This document shows positions 39,377 through 47,341 of a stretch of DNA of 54,650 nucleotides, in pieces. The stretch covers positions 1 through 54,650 of the forward strand of contig CALDOZ010000055.1 of the NCBI GenBank assembly GCA_937912025.1, written 5' to 3'. A program made the position numbers and the translations under genes. The DNA is from an uncultured Clostridia bacterium. Lineage in GTDB: Bacteria > Bacillota > Clostridia > Christensenellales > Borkfalkiaceae. The first letter of the stretch is position 1. Each line of letters starts with the position of its first letter. The notes under the pieces are model-generated. The model saw nothing but the letters and a program-made list of their open reading frames with translations, was not told where the DNA came from and did not search any database.

Positions 39377-40033
39377 ATGAAACCTTTTAACAAATACGTT
39401 GACCACACTAATTTAAAACCTGACTCTAAAGCAGAAGTTATTAAAAACCTTTGCGCTGACGCTAAAAAATACGATTTCGCATCAGTTTGCGTAAACCCTT
39501 GCAATATAACTTTAGCAAAACAACTTCTTGAAGGTACTGACGTAAAAGTTTGTACCGTTATAGGCTTCCCTTTAGGTCAAAACACGACCAATATTAAAAT
39601 TGCCGAAACTGAAGAAGCGTACGCATTAGGTTGCGATGAGTTCGATATGGTTATTAACGTTGGTAGACTTAAAGACGGCGATACCGACTACGTTCTTAAC
39701 GAAATTAAAGGCGTTGTTAAAGCGGCGAAAGGTAGACTTGTAAAAGTTATTATTGAAACGGGACTTTTAACTGACGAAGAAAAGGCTCTTGCTACAAGAC
39801 TTGCATGCGAAGCGGGCGCTAACTACGTTAAAACTTGCACGGGTGTTTCGGCTGGCGTTGCTACCGTTCAAGACATTACTTTAATGAAAGCAAACTTATC
39901 TAATAACGCTAAACTTAAAGCATCGTCTGGCATTAGAACGTACGAAGACGCTAAAGCGCTTATTGATGCAGGCGCAGAACGTCTTGGAACGAGCGCTGGC
40001 TGTAAGATTATTGAAGGTTTAAAAAATAATTAA
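39377..40033 (+). CDS. deoC: Deoxyribose-phosphate aldolase
   Basis: 218 residues, the standard short bacterial form. DHTNLKPDSK at the start, the catalytic Lys in NYVKTCTGVSAG (about 152-163) and the second Lys in LKASSGIRTYEDA (about 180-192) are both present. It cleaves 2-deoxy-D-ribose-5-phosphate to acetaldehyde and glyceraldehyde-3-phosphate. SD AAGGAG. Next to a ribokinase-like gene, it suggests a route that ends in a 2-deoxy-sugar phosphate. Confidence 0.94.
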   Translation: MKPFNKYVDHTNLKPDSKAEVIKNLCADAKKYDFASVCVNPCNITLAKQLLEGTDVKVCTVIGFPLGQNTTNIKIAETEEAYALGCDEFDMVINVGRLKDGDTDYVLNEIKGVVKAAKGRLVKVIIETGLLTDEEKALATRLACEAGANYVKTCTGVSAGVATVQDITLMKANLSNNAKLKASSGIRTYEDAKALIDAGAERLGTSAGCKIIEGLKNN

Positions 40034-40068
40034 AACCGCTTTATAGGTTGATAATTTAATTAAAACTC

Positions 40069-40097
40069 TTTACGCTATACTGTTTTTATAGTATAAT
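40069..40097 (+). promoter_or_regulatory. Promoter of the ribokinase-AEC carrier pair
   Basis: TTTACG (40069-40074), 17-base spacer, TATAAT (40092-40097), 58 bases ahead of the ribokinase ATG. It gives the last two genes of the sugar cluster their own transcript. Confidence 0.6.
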
Positions 40098-40154
40098 GTA
40101 AAAATAATTTAATTGCTAATAATTTAAAAACTTTAACGTTAAAGGAGAAATAAT

Positions 40155-41090
40155 ATGGCAAAAATAATAGGCCCTGGTTCACTTATAGTTGACGTGACGG
40201 GATTTGCTCCACACTTACCGGTAGCAGGCGAAACAGCAAAAGGTACGACTTTACGTTTTGGCCCTGGCGGTAAAGGTAGCAATCAAATGACGGCGGCTCG
40301 TCGCGCAGGTAGTGACGTTAAGATAATAAGCGCGCGCGGAAACGACGTGCTCGGTCAAATTCTTAAACGCCACTACGAAAAAGAAGGAATGAGTGAAGAG
40401 TACGTTTACGTTGACGACGGTTACGAAACGGGAAGCGCTCTTATTGAAATTGACGAACAAACGGCTCAAAACCGCATAATTGTAATTTTAGGCGCAAACG
40501 AAAAGATCGGCGAAAAAGAAGTTTTACTTGCCGAAAAAGATTTTGCTGATTGCGACGCTGTTTTAACTCAATTTGAAACTACGATAGAAGCAGTTTACGC
40601 TACTAAAAAGTTAGCAAAAAAATATGGCAAACCGTTTATATTAAACCCTGCTCCGTACACTGTAACTAACGACGATTTATACAATGGTATCGACTTCATT
40701 ACTCCTAATGAAACAGAAGCAGAACAACTTACTGGAATTGCCGTAAACACTATTGAAGATTGTAGGCTTGCATCTAAAAAATTACTTGAAAAAGGCGTTA
40801 AAAACGTTATTATAACTTTAGGTGTTCGCGGTTCGTATTATACTGATGGAAAAACCGAAATACTCACTCCTTCAATAAAAGTAAAAGCAGTTGAAACAAC
40901 AGGCGCTGGCGACGCGTTTAACGGTGGTTTTGCTACCGCTATTGCGGAAGGTTTGCCAATTGACGTTGCTTTAAAATTTGCAACTTGTACGGCTACGATT
41001 TCCGTTACGAGATTAGGCTCGTCTCCATCAATGCCATATAGACACGAAATTCTTGCTTTAATGGAAAAAGAATTTGGAGTTAAATTATAA
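40155..41090 (+). CDS. rbsK: PfkB-family sugar kinase, ribokinase-like
   Basis: 311 residues. PfkB signatures: RFGPGGKGSNQMTAARRAG (about 32-50) and TTGAGDAFNGGFATAI (about 250-265) with the catalytic Asp in GAGD. It phosphorylates ribose, or in DeoK-type members deoxyribose, at O5. The deoC gene upstream favours a deoxyribose-type substrate, but sequence does not prove it. Its stop overlaps the start of the AEC carrier (TAATG). Confidence 0.88.
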   Translation: MAKIIGPGSLIVDVTGFAPHLPVAGETAKGTTLRFGPGGKGSNQMTAARRAGSDVKIISARGNDVLGQILKRHYEKEGMSEEYVYVDDGYETGSALIEIDEQTAQNRIIVILGANEKIGEKEVLLAEKDFADCDAVLTQFETTIEAVYATKKLAKKYGKPFILNPAPYTVTNDDLYNGIDFITPNETEAEQLTGIAVNTIEDCRLASKKLLEKGVKNVIITLGVRGSYYTDGKTEILTPSIKVKAVETTGAGDAFNGGFATAIAEGLPIDVALKFATCTATISVTRLGSSPSMPYRHEILALMEKEFGVKL

Positions 41091-42079
41091 TGGTCTTTTT
41101 AGATAGTTTTTTAGCGGTGTCTGAAAAGGTTGGTTTGCTTTTTATTCTTATTGCAGTTGGTTTTTTATGCCAACGCACAAAACTGTTAACTGAAGAAGCA
41201 AACAAGTGCATGGCAGATATTGTTATGTATTTTGTAACACCGTGCGTAATAATAAATGCATTCGGCTCTACTCTTTACGCTAAAGAAGAACTGCTTGAAA
41301 TATTAAAAAATATTGGTATTGTAGCAATTATAGCCGTTGTCGTTCACGTTTTAATGATTGTGATAGTAAGTGTTATATTCCGCGCTAAAAATGAAGATAG
41401 ACGGCGTTTAATGAGGTTTTCGGCGGTATTTTCTAACGCTGGATTTATTGCCCTTCCGTTAGCGCAAGCGTTAATTGATACTCCTACTTCACATGAAGGC
41501 GCTCTTTACGCTGCCGTATATCTTGCCGTGTTTAATATCGTTTTATGGACTTGGGGACTTATCGATATGAGTGGCGACGTTAAATCAATGAACGCTAAAA
41601 AAATAATACTTAACCCTGGAATTATAGGCGTTGTATTAGGTATGGTAATTTTCACTTCTCCGTTGTACGTTAATATAGGTGGAACGACTGGAATAGTTTT
41701 ACCAACAATTATTGCAGACGCGATATCAGCAATGGGCGCTCTTAATTTACCGTTACCTATGTTAATGGTAGGATTTTATTTAGGAAAGGCTAATTTACTT
41801 GAAGCGTTTAAAGACGGCGGAACGTATTTATGCATAGCGCTTAGATTAGTTGTTTTTCCGCTTGCAGTATTATTAATAACGTATTTGTTGGGCGTACGCG
41901 GTAACGTTTTAATAGTTTCGGTAATAGGCGCAAGCGCGCCTGTTGGAGCAACTGCAACGATATTTTCGGCTAAGTTTAATAGAGATACCGAACTATCTGT
42001 AAGACTAGTATCGTTATCTACTATATTATCAATGATAACAATGCCGTTAATTATCGCGCTAACACAAATGATAGCATAA
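41090..42079 (+). CDS. AEC-family transporter
   Basis: 329 residues with about ten membrane helices in two halves. The opening FILIAVGFLCQRTKLL, the FVTPCVIINAFG segment (about 48-59), FSNAGFIALPLAQAL and the late ASAPVGATATIFSAKF are family features of auxin-efflux-carrier (AEC) transporters, which in bacteria move malate, malonate and other small acids. Coupled to the ribokinase gene by a one-base overlap. It might import or export an acid made in the pathway; no other transporter is in the cluster. Confidence 0.82.
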   Translation: MVFLDSFLAVSEKVGLLFILIAVGFLCQRTKLLTEEANKCMADIVMYFVTPCVIINAFGSTLYAKEELLEILKNIGIVAIIAVVVHVLMIVIVSVIFRAKNEDRRRLMRFSAVFSNAGFIALPLAQALIDTPTSHEGALYAAVYLAVFNIVLWTWGLIDMSGDVKSMNAKKIILNPGIIGVVLGMVIFTSPLYVNIGGTTGIVLPTIIADAISAMGALNLPLPMLMVGFYLGKANLLEAFKDGGTYLCIALRLVVFPLAVLLITYLLGVRGNVLIVSVIGASAPVGATATIFSAKFNRDTELSVRLVSLSTILSMITMPLIIALTQMIA

Positions 42080-42083
42080 AATT

Positions 42084-42117
42084 AACCCTTCGCAAGTTTA
42101 ATTAGCGAAGGGTTTTT
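42084..42117 (+). terminator. Terminator after the AEC gene
   Basis: AACCCTTCGC (42084-42093) pairs with GCGAAGGGTT (42105-42114), followed by TTT. Confidence 0.8.
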
Positions 42118-42214
42118 AATTAGATTAAATTATGCAATTATTGAAGTTATTTTTAATAAATTAAGATAATTTTATATACTAAACGTGAAAAAATTTTATA
42201 AACTTTAAAAATAA

Positions 42215-42264
42215 CACTATCGAAATCGGACATTTTTTTAAAAATATGTCCGATTTCGATAGTG
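42215..42264. repeat. Perfect 19-bp inverted repeat (element copy 1)
   Basis: CACTATCGAAATCGGACAT (42215-42233) faces its exact reverse complement at 42246-42264 with a 12-base A/T loop. An imperfect relative occurs at 54389-54436. It starts the non-coding stretch 42120-42560 that also holds a second hairpin (42333-42359) and a tail shared with the right end of the window. Confidence 0.85.
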
Positions 42265-42332
42265 CTTTTAGTTTAGTTTTTTATTTTTGAAATTATTTTA
42301 GGCTTATTTAAAAGTGATGCTTTAAAAATTAT

Positions 42333-42360
42333 AAAAGCGTAGGGTTAACCTACGCTTTTA
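42333..42360. terminator. Terminator-like hairpin in the repeat element
   Basis: AAAAGCGTAGG (42333-42343) pairs with CCTACGCTTTT (42349-42359). It could end the minus-strand carrier transcript from 43949, or belong to the repeated non-coding element. Confidence 0.5.
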
Positions 42361-42365
42361 AATTG

Positions 42366-42530
42366 ATTAGTTTAATGATGTGCGGTTTTAAGGTGATGAG
42401 ATAATTTTTTGCTTTTATATAACGGTTTAAATGCAGGCAAATCAAGGCAAATGCCCGTAGGCAATAGTTTACATATTGACAAGGGCTTTAACGATGAGTT
42501 GCGTAGTAGTTAAATCGTTAGATATTGCAT
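42366..42530 (+). other. Conserved non-coding tail with predicted structured RNA/DNA fold
   Basis: Bases 42366-42438 match 54572-54650 closely, ending in GCTTTTATATAACGGTTTAA in both. Beyond that, copy 1 shows nested pairing: GCCC with GGGC enclosing CAATA/TATTG, then AACGAT/ATCGTT, all closed by ATGCA/TGCAT (about 42430-42520). No reading frame runs through it. Strand is given as the one on which I read it; the true strand is unknown. Confidence 0.45.
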
Positions 42531-42563
42531 AAAAATTATTGAAAAACCTTAATTACACCTTAC

Positions 42564-43949
42564 TTACAATAAAGTAATCATAAGTTGACAAGCAAGAACT
42601 ACAAGTACGAGAGCAATTGGGTAAGTTGACGCGTAAGCGCCGGCTACGTCTTCAGTTTTTGCGGTGTTAATAAGAGTTCCAAGCGCAGGAGTTGAAGTCA
42701 TACCGCCAGTAATTGAACCAAGAGTATTTAAAAGTGGTAATTTCATCCATCCTTTTGCAATAAAGAAACCTACTATCATTGGAACAAGCGTCATGATTGC
42801 GCCACCAATAAAGCCCCACGCAACGATACCGCCACCCGATTTTCCAACTTCAGTAACAAGGTTTACGCCACCTTCAAAGCCAGCGCCTAAAAGGAATAAC
42901 ATTAAACCAAATTCACGAAGTAATTTAAGTGTGCTTTCAGGAACAGCAAGTGAAAGTTTGCCCATTCTACCAAAATGACCTAAAATAAGTCCCATTATAA
43001 GAACGCCACCCGTTGTTCCAAGACTAAACGACGAACCACCAAATAATGGAATTTTAATAGAGCCAAGTAAAAGACCAAGCGCTATTGTAATTGCAACGGG
43101 AACAAGACCAAAATCTTCACATTTGAAAAGATTTTCTGGGAGTTTTCTTTCTTCTTCAGTGCCAATTTTTAAAAGTGAACGTTCATAGTCCATATTTGAT
43201 TTTAAAAATTTAGGCAAAAGTTGAACGAATAAAACAACGCCTACAACGCCAAACGGATACGCAATAGCGTGACCAAGCGAAATTTGGTTGTAAAATTCAC
43301 TGCCCTTACCAGCCGCTTCTTGAGCAGCAGAGAAACCTGGAGTTGAAGTAAGCGCGCCAGATAAAATTCCCGCCCAAAATTCAGGGCTATAATCAAGAAC
43401 AAGCGTTAAAATTACCGCAACGAGTGTTGACGATAAAATAATTACCGCGCCAAGAACAATATAAGTTTTAAAGTTCTTTTTAAGGTTTTTAAAGAAGTTT
43501 GGTCCTGCGATTAAGCCTACCGAACCAACGAAAAGCATAAGACCGATATTTTGAATAGGTCCGCCCATTGTTTCAACTATCCATTCAGACTTAGTTAAAA
43601 GCGCAATATCGCTTGTAGTCATATCAATATGGAACGAGCCTAATAAAGCAACGTCACCAAAATTAAGAGTACATAAAAAACCAAACAAAATAGCCACTAA
43701 GAATACGCCGGCAGTTCCTAAGTTTACTCCTTTGATAGTAATACCTCCAAGAAGGTATCCAAGCGCAGTAATAAGGAAAATAAGTACGAAAAGTACTAAC
43801 GTATTGCTAAAACTAATAATCCTTGTAACGCTTTTAGCTTCAATTGCGTTATATACGCACCAACCAACAAGAGCTAATACTATTACTAACGTTACCACAA
43901 GCGCAATAGGATTAATTTTCTTTTTATTATTTTCAACAAATTTATCCAT
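42564..43949 (-). CDS. AspT/YidE-type dicarboxylate or amino acid exchanger
   Basis: 461 residues with about 10-12 membrane helices in two related halves. The duplicated family signature appears as GALTSTPGFSAAQEAA (first half) and GGMTSTPALGTLINTA (second half), as in aspartate:alanine antiporter AspT, YidE and succinate exporter SucE. It lies downstream of the fumarase/fumarate reductase operon on the same strand after a 255-base gap, so I infer exchange or export of succinate, fumarate or aspartate. The central soluble TrkA_C-type domains seen in larger members are absent or reduced. Confidence 0.8.
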   Translation of the reverse strand: MDKFVENNKKKINPIALVVTLVIVLALVGWCVYNAIEAKSVTRIISFSNTLVLFVLIFLITALGYLLGGITIKGVNLGTAGVFLVAILFGFLCTLNFGDVALLGSFHIDMTTSDIALLTKSEWIVETMGGPIQNIGLMLFVGSVGLIAGPNFFKNLKKNFKTYIVLGAVIILSSTLVAVILTLVLDYSPEFWAGILSGALTSTPGFSAAQEAAGKGSEFYNQISLGHAIAYPFGVVGVVLFVQLLPKFLKSNMDYERSLLKIGTEEERKLPENLFKCEDFGLVPVAITIALGLLLGSIKIPLFGGSSFSLGTTGGVLIMGLILGHFGRMGKLSLAVPESTLKLLREFGLMLFLLGAGFEGGVNLVTEVGKSGGGIVAWGFIGGAIMTLVPMIVGFFIAKGWMKLPLLNTLGSITGGMTSTPALGTLINTAKTEDVAGAYASTYPIALVLVVLACQLMITLL

Positions 43950-44204
43950 TTTATTTCACCATTATTTTTTTGCATATTATTGCGTTCGGCTTTGCAACCG
44001 AACGCAAACGTTTTTATTTTTTTAATTTGAACATCTTCGTCAAGTTTTCCCTACTAAGCCCGTTATAATTACGAGCAGTTTAAAGGGATAGAAACAAGTT
44101 AGACTAGGCTCATAAAATATTTTGGACACGATTGACCTTTGTGGTCATCGTGGTCAACAATATTTTATAGAAACGACGCCTAACGCCGTTTATAGACCTT
44201 TAAA
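43950..44204 (-). other. Leader region between frdA and the carrier with two strong hairpins
   Basis: A 255-base gene-free stretch. Hairpin 1 is TGCGTTCGG (43981-43989) with CCGAACGCA (43998-44006). Hairpin 2 spans 44112-44168: ATAAAATATT/AATATTTTAT outside and TGACC/GGTCA (44133-44137, 44143-44147) at the tip. Neither is followed by a T-run on the minus strand, so they look less like simple terminators than like a structured leader or an RNA-processing site. I could not match a known riboswitch. Confidence 0.4.
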
Positions 44205-45812
44205 TTATAAGTCTTTTCTTTTATAATCTGGTAATATTTGCGGAGACATTGTTTCATCCGTTATGCCTGCTTGTTTACGTTCGTTTTCAAATGCGGTAAC
44301 GTGGTCAAGGTTGAGTTTTCCAACCGTTACGCCTTCTTTAACTTTTTGACTTGCGTACTTACCAGCATTTCTACCAAATACGATAATATCTAAAAGTGAG
44401 TTACCCATAAGACGGTTTCTACCGTGAATTCCTCCAACAGCCTCGCCTGCAACGTAAAGATTTTCAACGCCAGACATACCGTTTGCCGAAATATCAATAC
44501 CACCGTTTTGATAGTGAAGGGTAGGATAAATTAAAATAGGGTCTTTTCTAATATCAATACCATATTTACCAAACATTCTCATCATTGCTGGAATACGTTT
44601 TTCAATAGTGCCTTCGCCACCGATAATATCAATCATAGGGGTATCAAGCCATACGCCTTCGCCGTCGGTAGTTTTAATACCATTACCACGACCACGACAT
44701 TCACGAATAATTGTTGATGCCGTAACGTCACGAGTTTCAAGCGAGTAAACGAATGCTTCACCGTTTTTGTTAACGAGTTGAGCGCCAAGCGAACGAACTT
44801 TTTCAGTAACTAACGCGCCGAAAATTTGTGTAGGCTCGGCAGCACCCGTTGGGTGATATTGTAAAGTGTCAGCATATAAAAGTTTAGCGCCTGCGCGGTA
44901 AGCAAGAACAAGACCGTCTGCCGTTGCGCCGTAGTGGTTAGAAGTTGGGAAGCCTTGATAGTGAAGACGTCCTGCGCCACCTGTTGCAATGATAACCGTT
45001 TTTGCTTTGGCTACTAAAATTTCGCCCGTTTCCATATTTTTAAGAACAGCGCCGGCAGCCTTGCCTTCGTCGTCTTTAATAATTTCGATTGCAGCAGTAA
45101 AGTCAACAACAGGAATATTTCTATTGATAACTTCGTCGCGAAGCGTTCTCATAATTTCTGCGCCCGAATAGTCTTTACAAGCGTGCATTCTCTTTCTTGA
45201 AGTACCGCCACCGTGAGTAGTAACCATAGTACCGTCTGGCATTTTGTCAAACATAACGCCAAGGTCGTTAAGCCAACGTATAGCGTCAGGCGCTTCGCAA
45301 ACGAGTTTTTCTAAAAGTTCAGGTTTAGCGGCAAAGTGACCGCCACCAAAAGCGTCAAGATAGTGAATAGCAGGACTGTCGTTAGGTTTATCAGCCGCTT
45401 GAATACCACCTTCAGCCATCATAGTATTAGCATCGCCAATTCTAAGTTTGGTAACAATCATAACGTTTGCGCCGTTAGCGTGCGCGGTAATAGCGGCAGA
45501 CGAACCTGCGCCACCACCACCTATAACTAAAACGTCAACGTCATAGTCTGGCTTATCAAGATTGATTTTTAAACCTTCAGTTCTTGATTTACCTTGTAAT
45601 AAATCTGCAAGTTCGTGAAGGACTTTTTCGCCTTTATTAGGACCAATTTTAAGTTCTTCGTAAGCAGTAGTTATGTAGTCGGGGTGGAATTCACGCAATA
45701 CCGCGTCTTTTTCTTCAGCGGTCATTCTTGGGTGAAGATTTTTTAATCTTGTTTCTCTAGTTGCCTCGACTTTCTTCATTGAATCAAGTTGTTCTTGAGT
45801 ATAAGAATACAT
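44205..45812 (-). CDS. frdA: Fumarate reductase/succinate dehydrogenase-type flavoprotein subunit
   Basis: 535 residues. FAD-binding VLVIGGGGAGSSAAITAHANG (about 94-114), substrate-site HPTG with ALVTEKVRSLGAQLVN, RECRGRGNG, and FAD-contact GRNRLMGNSLLDIIVFGR near the end. The segment ANTMMAEGGIQAAD matches 'SHTVAAEGG' of E. coli FrdA, where His carries covalent FAD; Asn here suggests non-covalent FAD, as in soluble fumarate reductases and L-aspartate oxidase. No membrane anchor gene is nearby. It pairs with the iron-sulfur protein 12 bases upstream, similar to TfrAB, and is the last gene of the Hdr-Flx operon. Confidence 0.85.
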   Translation of the reverse strand: MYSYTQEQLDSMKKVEATRETRLKNLHPRMTAEEKDAVLREFHPDYITTAYEELKIGPNKGEKVLHELADLLQGKSRTEGLKINLDKPDYDVDVLVIGGGGAGSSAAITAHANGANVMIVTKLRIGDANTMMAEGGIQAADKPNDSPAIHYLDAFGGGHFAAKPELLEKLVCEAPDAIRWLNDLGVMFDKMPDGTMVTTHGGGTSRKRMHACKDYSGAEIMRTLRDEVINRNIPVVDFTAAIEIIKDDEGKAAGAVLKNMETGEILVAKAKTVIIATGGAGRLHYQGFPTSNHYGATADGLVLAYRAGAKLLYADTLQYHPTGAAEPTQIFGALVTEKVRSLGAQLVNKNGEAFVYSLETRDVTASTIIRECRGRGNGIKTTDGEGVWLDTPMIDIIGGEGTIEKRIPAMMRMFGKYGIDIRKDPILIYPTLHYQNGGIDISANGMSGVENLYVAGEAVGGIHGRNRLMGNSLLDIIVFGRNAGKYASQKVKEGVTVGKLNLDHVTAFENERKQAGITDETMSPQILPDYKRKDL

Positions 45813-45824
45813 TTTCCGCCCTCC

Positions 45825-46499
45825 TTACTTTTCAATTTCTCTACTATTGTAGAGTTTTCTTTGTTCTTCAATCGGCGTTTCCATAATTTTCTTAACGGAC
45901 TCGTCGTGTTCACCGTTGTTAATTTCAGCAACTCTGTCAAGAAGATGTTTAGTTTCAGGCGCAATATATTTACCGTATAATCTACGCGCTAAAATTGCTA
46001 CTTGCGGATGTGAAATTCCCGCAGGACATCTTGACGAACAAATGCCGCACATTACGCAGTCGAACGATTCTTCGGCGCATTTTTCATACTCGCCACGTTG
46101 AGCGTAAGCAATGTATTGCATTGTTTTAAGGCTTTGCGGACATGCTTTTGAACATGCGTTACAACCGATACAACTGTAAATTTCAGGATAAAGTTGCATC
46201 ATAATTTGTTCGGTTGGTTTAATTTTTTGAATGTCGTACACTTGTTTAACAAGTGGGAAGAAAGGAAGCGTTGCAACGTACATACCTTCTTCTACTTGTT
46301 GTTGACAAGCAAGACAAGTTTTAAGTTCAGTTTGACCTTTTATTCTGTATAAAGTTGCGCACGCGCCACAAAAACCGTTACGACATCCGCAACCACGAAT
46401 AAGTTGATAGCCAGCGTACTCCATAGCCTTCATAATAGTAAGGCTTTGTGGTACTTCGTATTTTTTTCCAAAGAAATAAACGTTTACCATTTTTTCCAT
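45825..46499 (-). CDS. frdB: Fumarate reductase-type iron-sulfur subunit
   Basis: 224 residues. An N-terminal plant-type [2Fe-2S] domain (C37, C39, C44, C47, C62) reads GCGCRNGFCGAC, followed by two [4Fe-4S] motifs CIGCNACSKACP (110-121) and CVMCGICSSRCP (148-159). SdhB/FrdB normally has one 2Fe, one 3Fe and one 4Fe cluster; here all Cys for two cubanes are present. It lacks the HdrB-like CCG domains of methanogen TfrB, but HdrB is encoded separately upstream. It would carry electrons to frdA. SD GAGAGGTAA precedes the ATG. Confidence 0.85.
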   Translation of the reverse strand: MEKMVNVYFFGKKYEVPQSLTIMKAMEYAGYQLIRGCGCRNGFCGACATLYRIKGQTELKTCLACQQQVEEGMYVATLPFFPLVKQVYDIQKIKPTEQIMMQLYPEIYSCIGCNACSKACPQSLKTMQYIAYAQRGEYEKCAEESFDCVMCGICSSRCPAGISHPQVAILARRLYGKYIAPETKHLLDRVAEINNGEHDESVKKIMETPIEEQRKLYNSREIEK

Positions 46500-46513
46500 A
46501 ATTATTACCTCTC

Positions 46514-47341
46514 TTAGTACTCTGACGGAAGCGTTTCAAGCTTATCCATACGGAATACAGGACCGTCTTTACAAATGTATTGATTACCTACGTTACAACG
46601 TCCGCACTTACCTACGCCACATTTCATTCTAAATTCTAAAGTAGTGTAAATTTGAGTTTTATCAAAACCTAAATCTAAAAGGGCTTGAAGCGTAAACTTA
46701 ATCATTATTGGCGGACCGCATAAAACTGCAGTTCTGTCGGTAGGAACGTTAACTTCTTTAACGTATGCAGGTACGAAACCAACGTGTCCGTCCCAACCTT
46801 CTTGTTCTCTATCGATTGTGAGATATACGTTAAAGTCTTTTTCGTTTTTCCATTCTTTTTGAATTTCTTCAAAGTCAACAAGGTCGTTCATTGAACGTGA
46901 ACCGTAAACGATATCTACCGTACCGTAATTAGCGCGGTTTGAACGAACGTAATTTATTACCGAGCGGAGCGGAGCAAGACCGATACCACCAGCGATAAAT
47001 AAAAGATTTTTGCCTTTAAAGTCGCCTTCAACAGGGAAACCGTTTCCGTATGGTCCACGAACGGTAATTTGTTGACCTACGTCCATAGCGTGAAGCCACG
47101 AAGTAAGGCAACCGCATTTTTTAATGGAAAATTCCATATATTCTTTATTCGTTGGAGAAGAAGTAATAGAGAACATTGCTTCGCCAACGCCCGGAACTGA
47201 AAGCATTGCGCATTGACCTGGCATATGCTCGAAAAGTTTTTTGCCGTCAAGACCTACTACCCTAAAAGTTTTAACGTCAGGGGTATCTTTTCTGATATCG
47301 GTTATAACGCCGATTGAAGGAATGAGCGCTTCGTTTGTCAT
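46514..47341 (-). CDS. flxA: NAD(P)H-binding flavin oxidoreductase subunit, FlxA-like
   Basis: 275 residues of the ferredoxin-NADP reductase type. FAD-binding region around MFSITSSPTNKEYMEFSIKK (R replaced in the usual RxYS), NAD site LLFIAGGIGLAPLRSVINY (about 110-128), CGPPIM, and a C-terminal [2Fe-2S] site CGVGKCGRCNVGNQYIC (about 241-257), as in dihydroorotate dehydrogenase electron-transfer subunits, hydrogenase gamma subunits and AsrB. In the FlxABCD-HdrABC complex this subunit takes electrons from NADH. It overlaps the next gene by one base. Confidence 0.82.
   Translation of the reverse strand: MTNEALIPSIGVITDIRKDTPDVKTFRVVGLDGKKLFEHMPGQCAMLSVPGVGEAMFSITSSPTNKEYMEFSIKKCGCLTSWLHAMDVGQQITVRGPYGNGFPVEGDFKGKNLLFIAGGIGLAPLRSVINYVRSNRANYGTVDIVYGSRSMNDLVDFEEIQKEWKNEKDFNVYLTIDREQEGWDGHVGFVPAYVKEVNVPTDRTAVLCGPPIMIKFTLQALLDLGFDKTQIYTTLEFRMKCGVGKCGRCNVGNQYICKDGPVFRMDKLETLPSEY

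Noticed and set aside
42215..42264. Perfect palindrome as an integrase attachment site
   Set aside because: No tRNA gene, integrase or island boundary is nearby; the repeat occurs with a conserved tail in two intergenic places.
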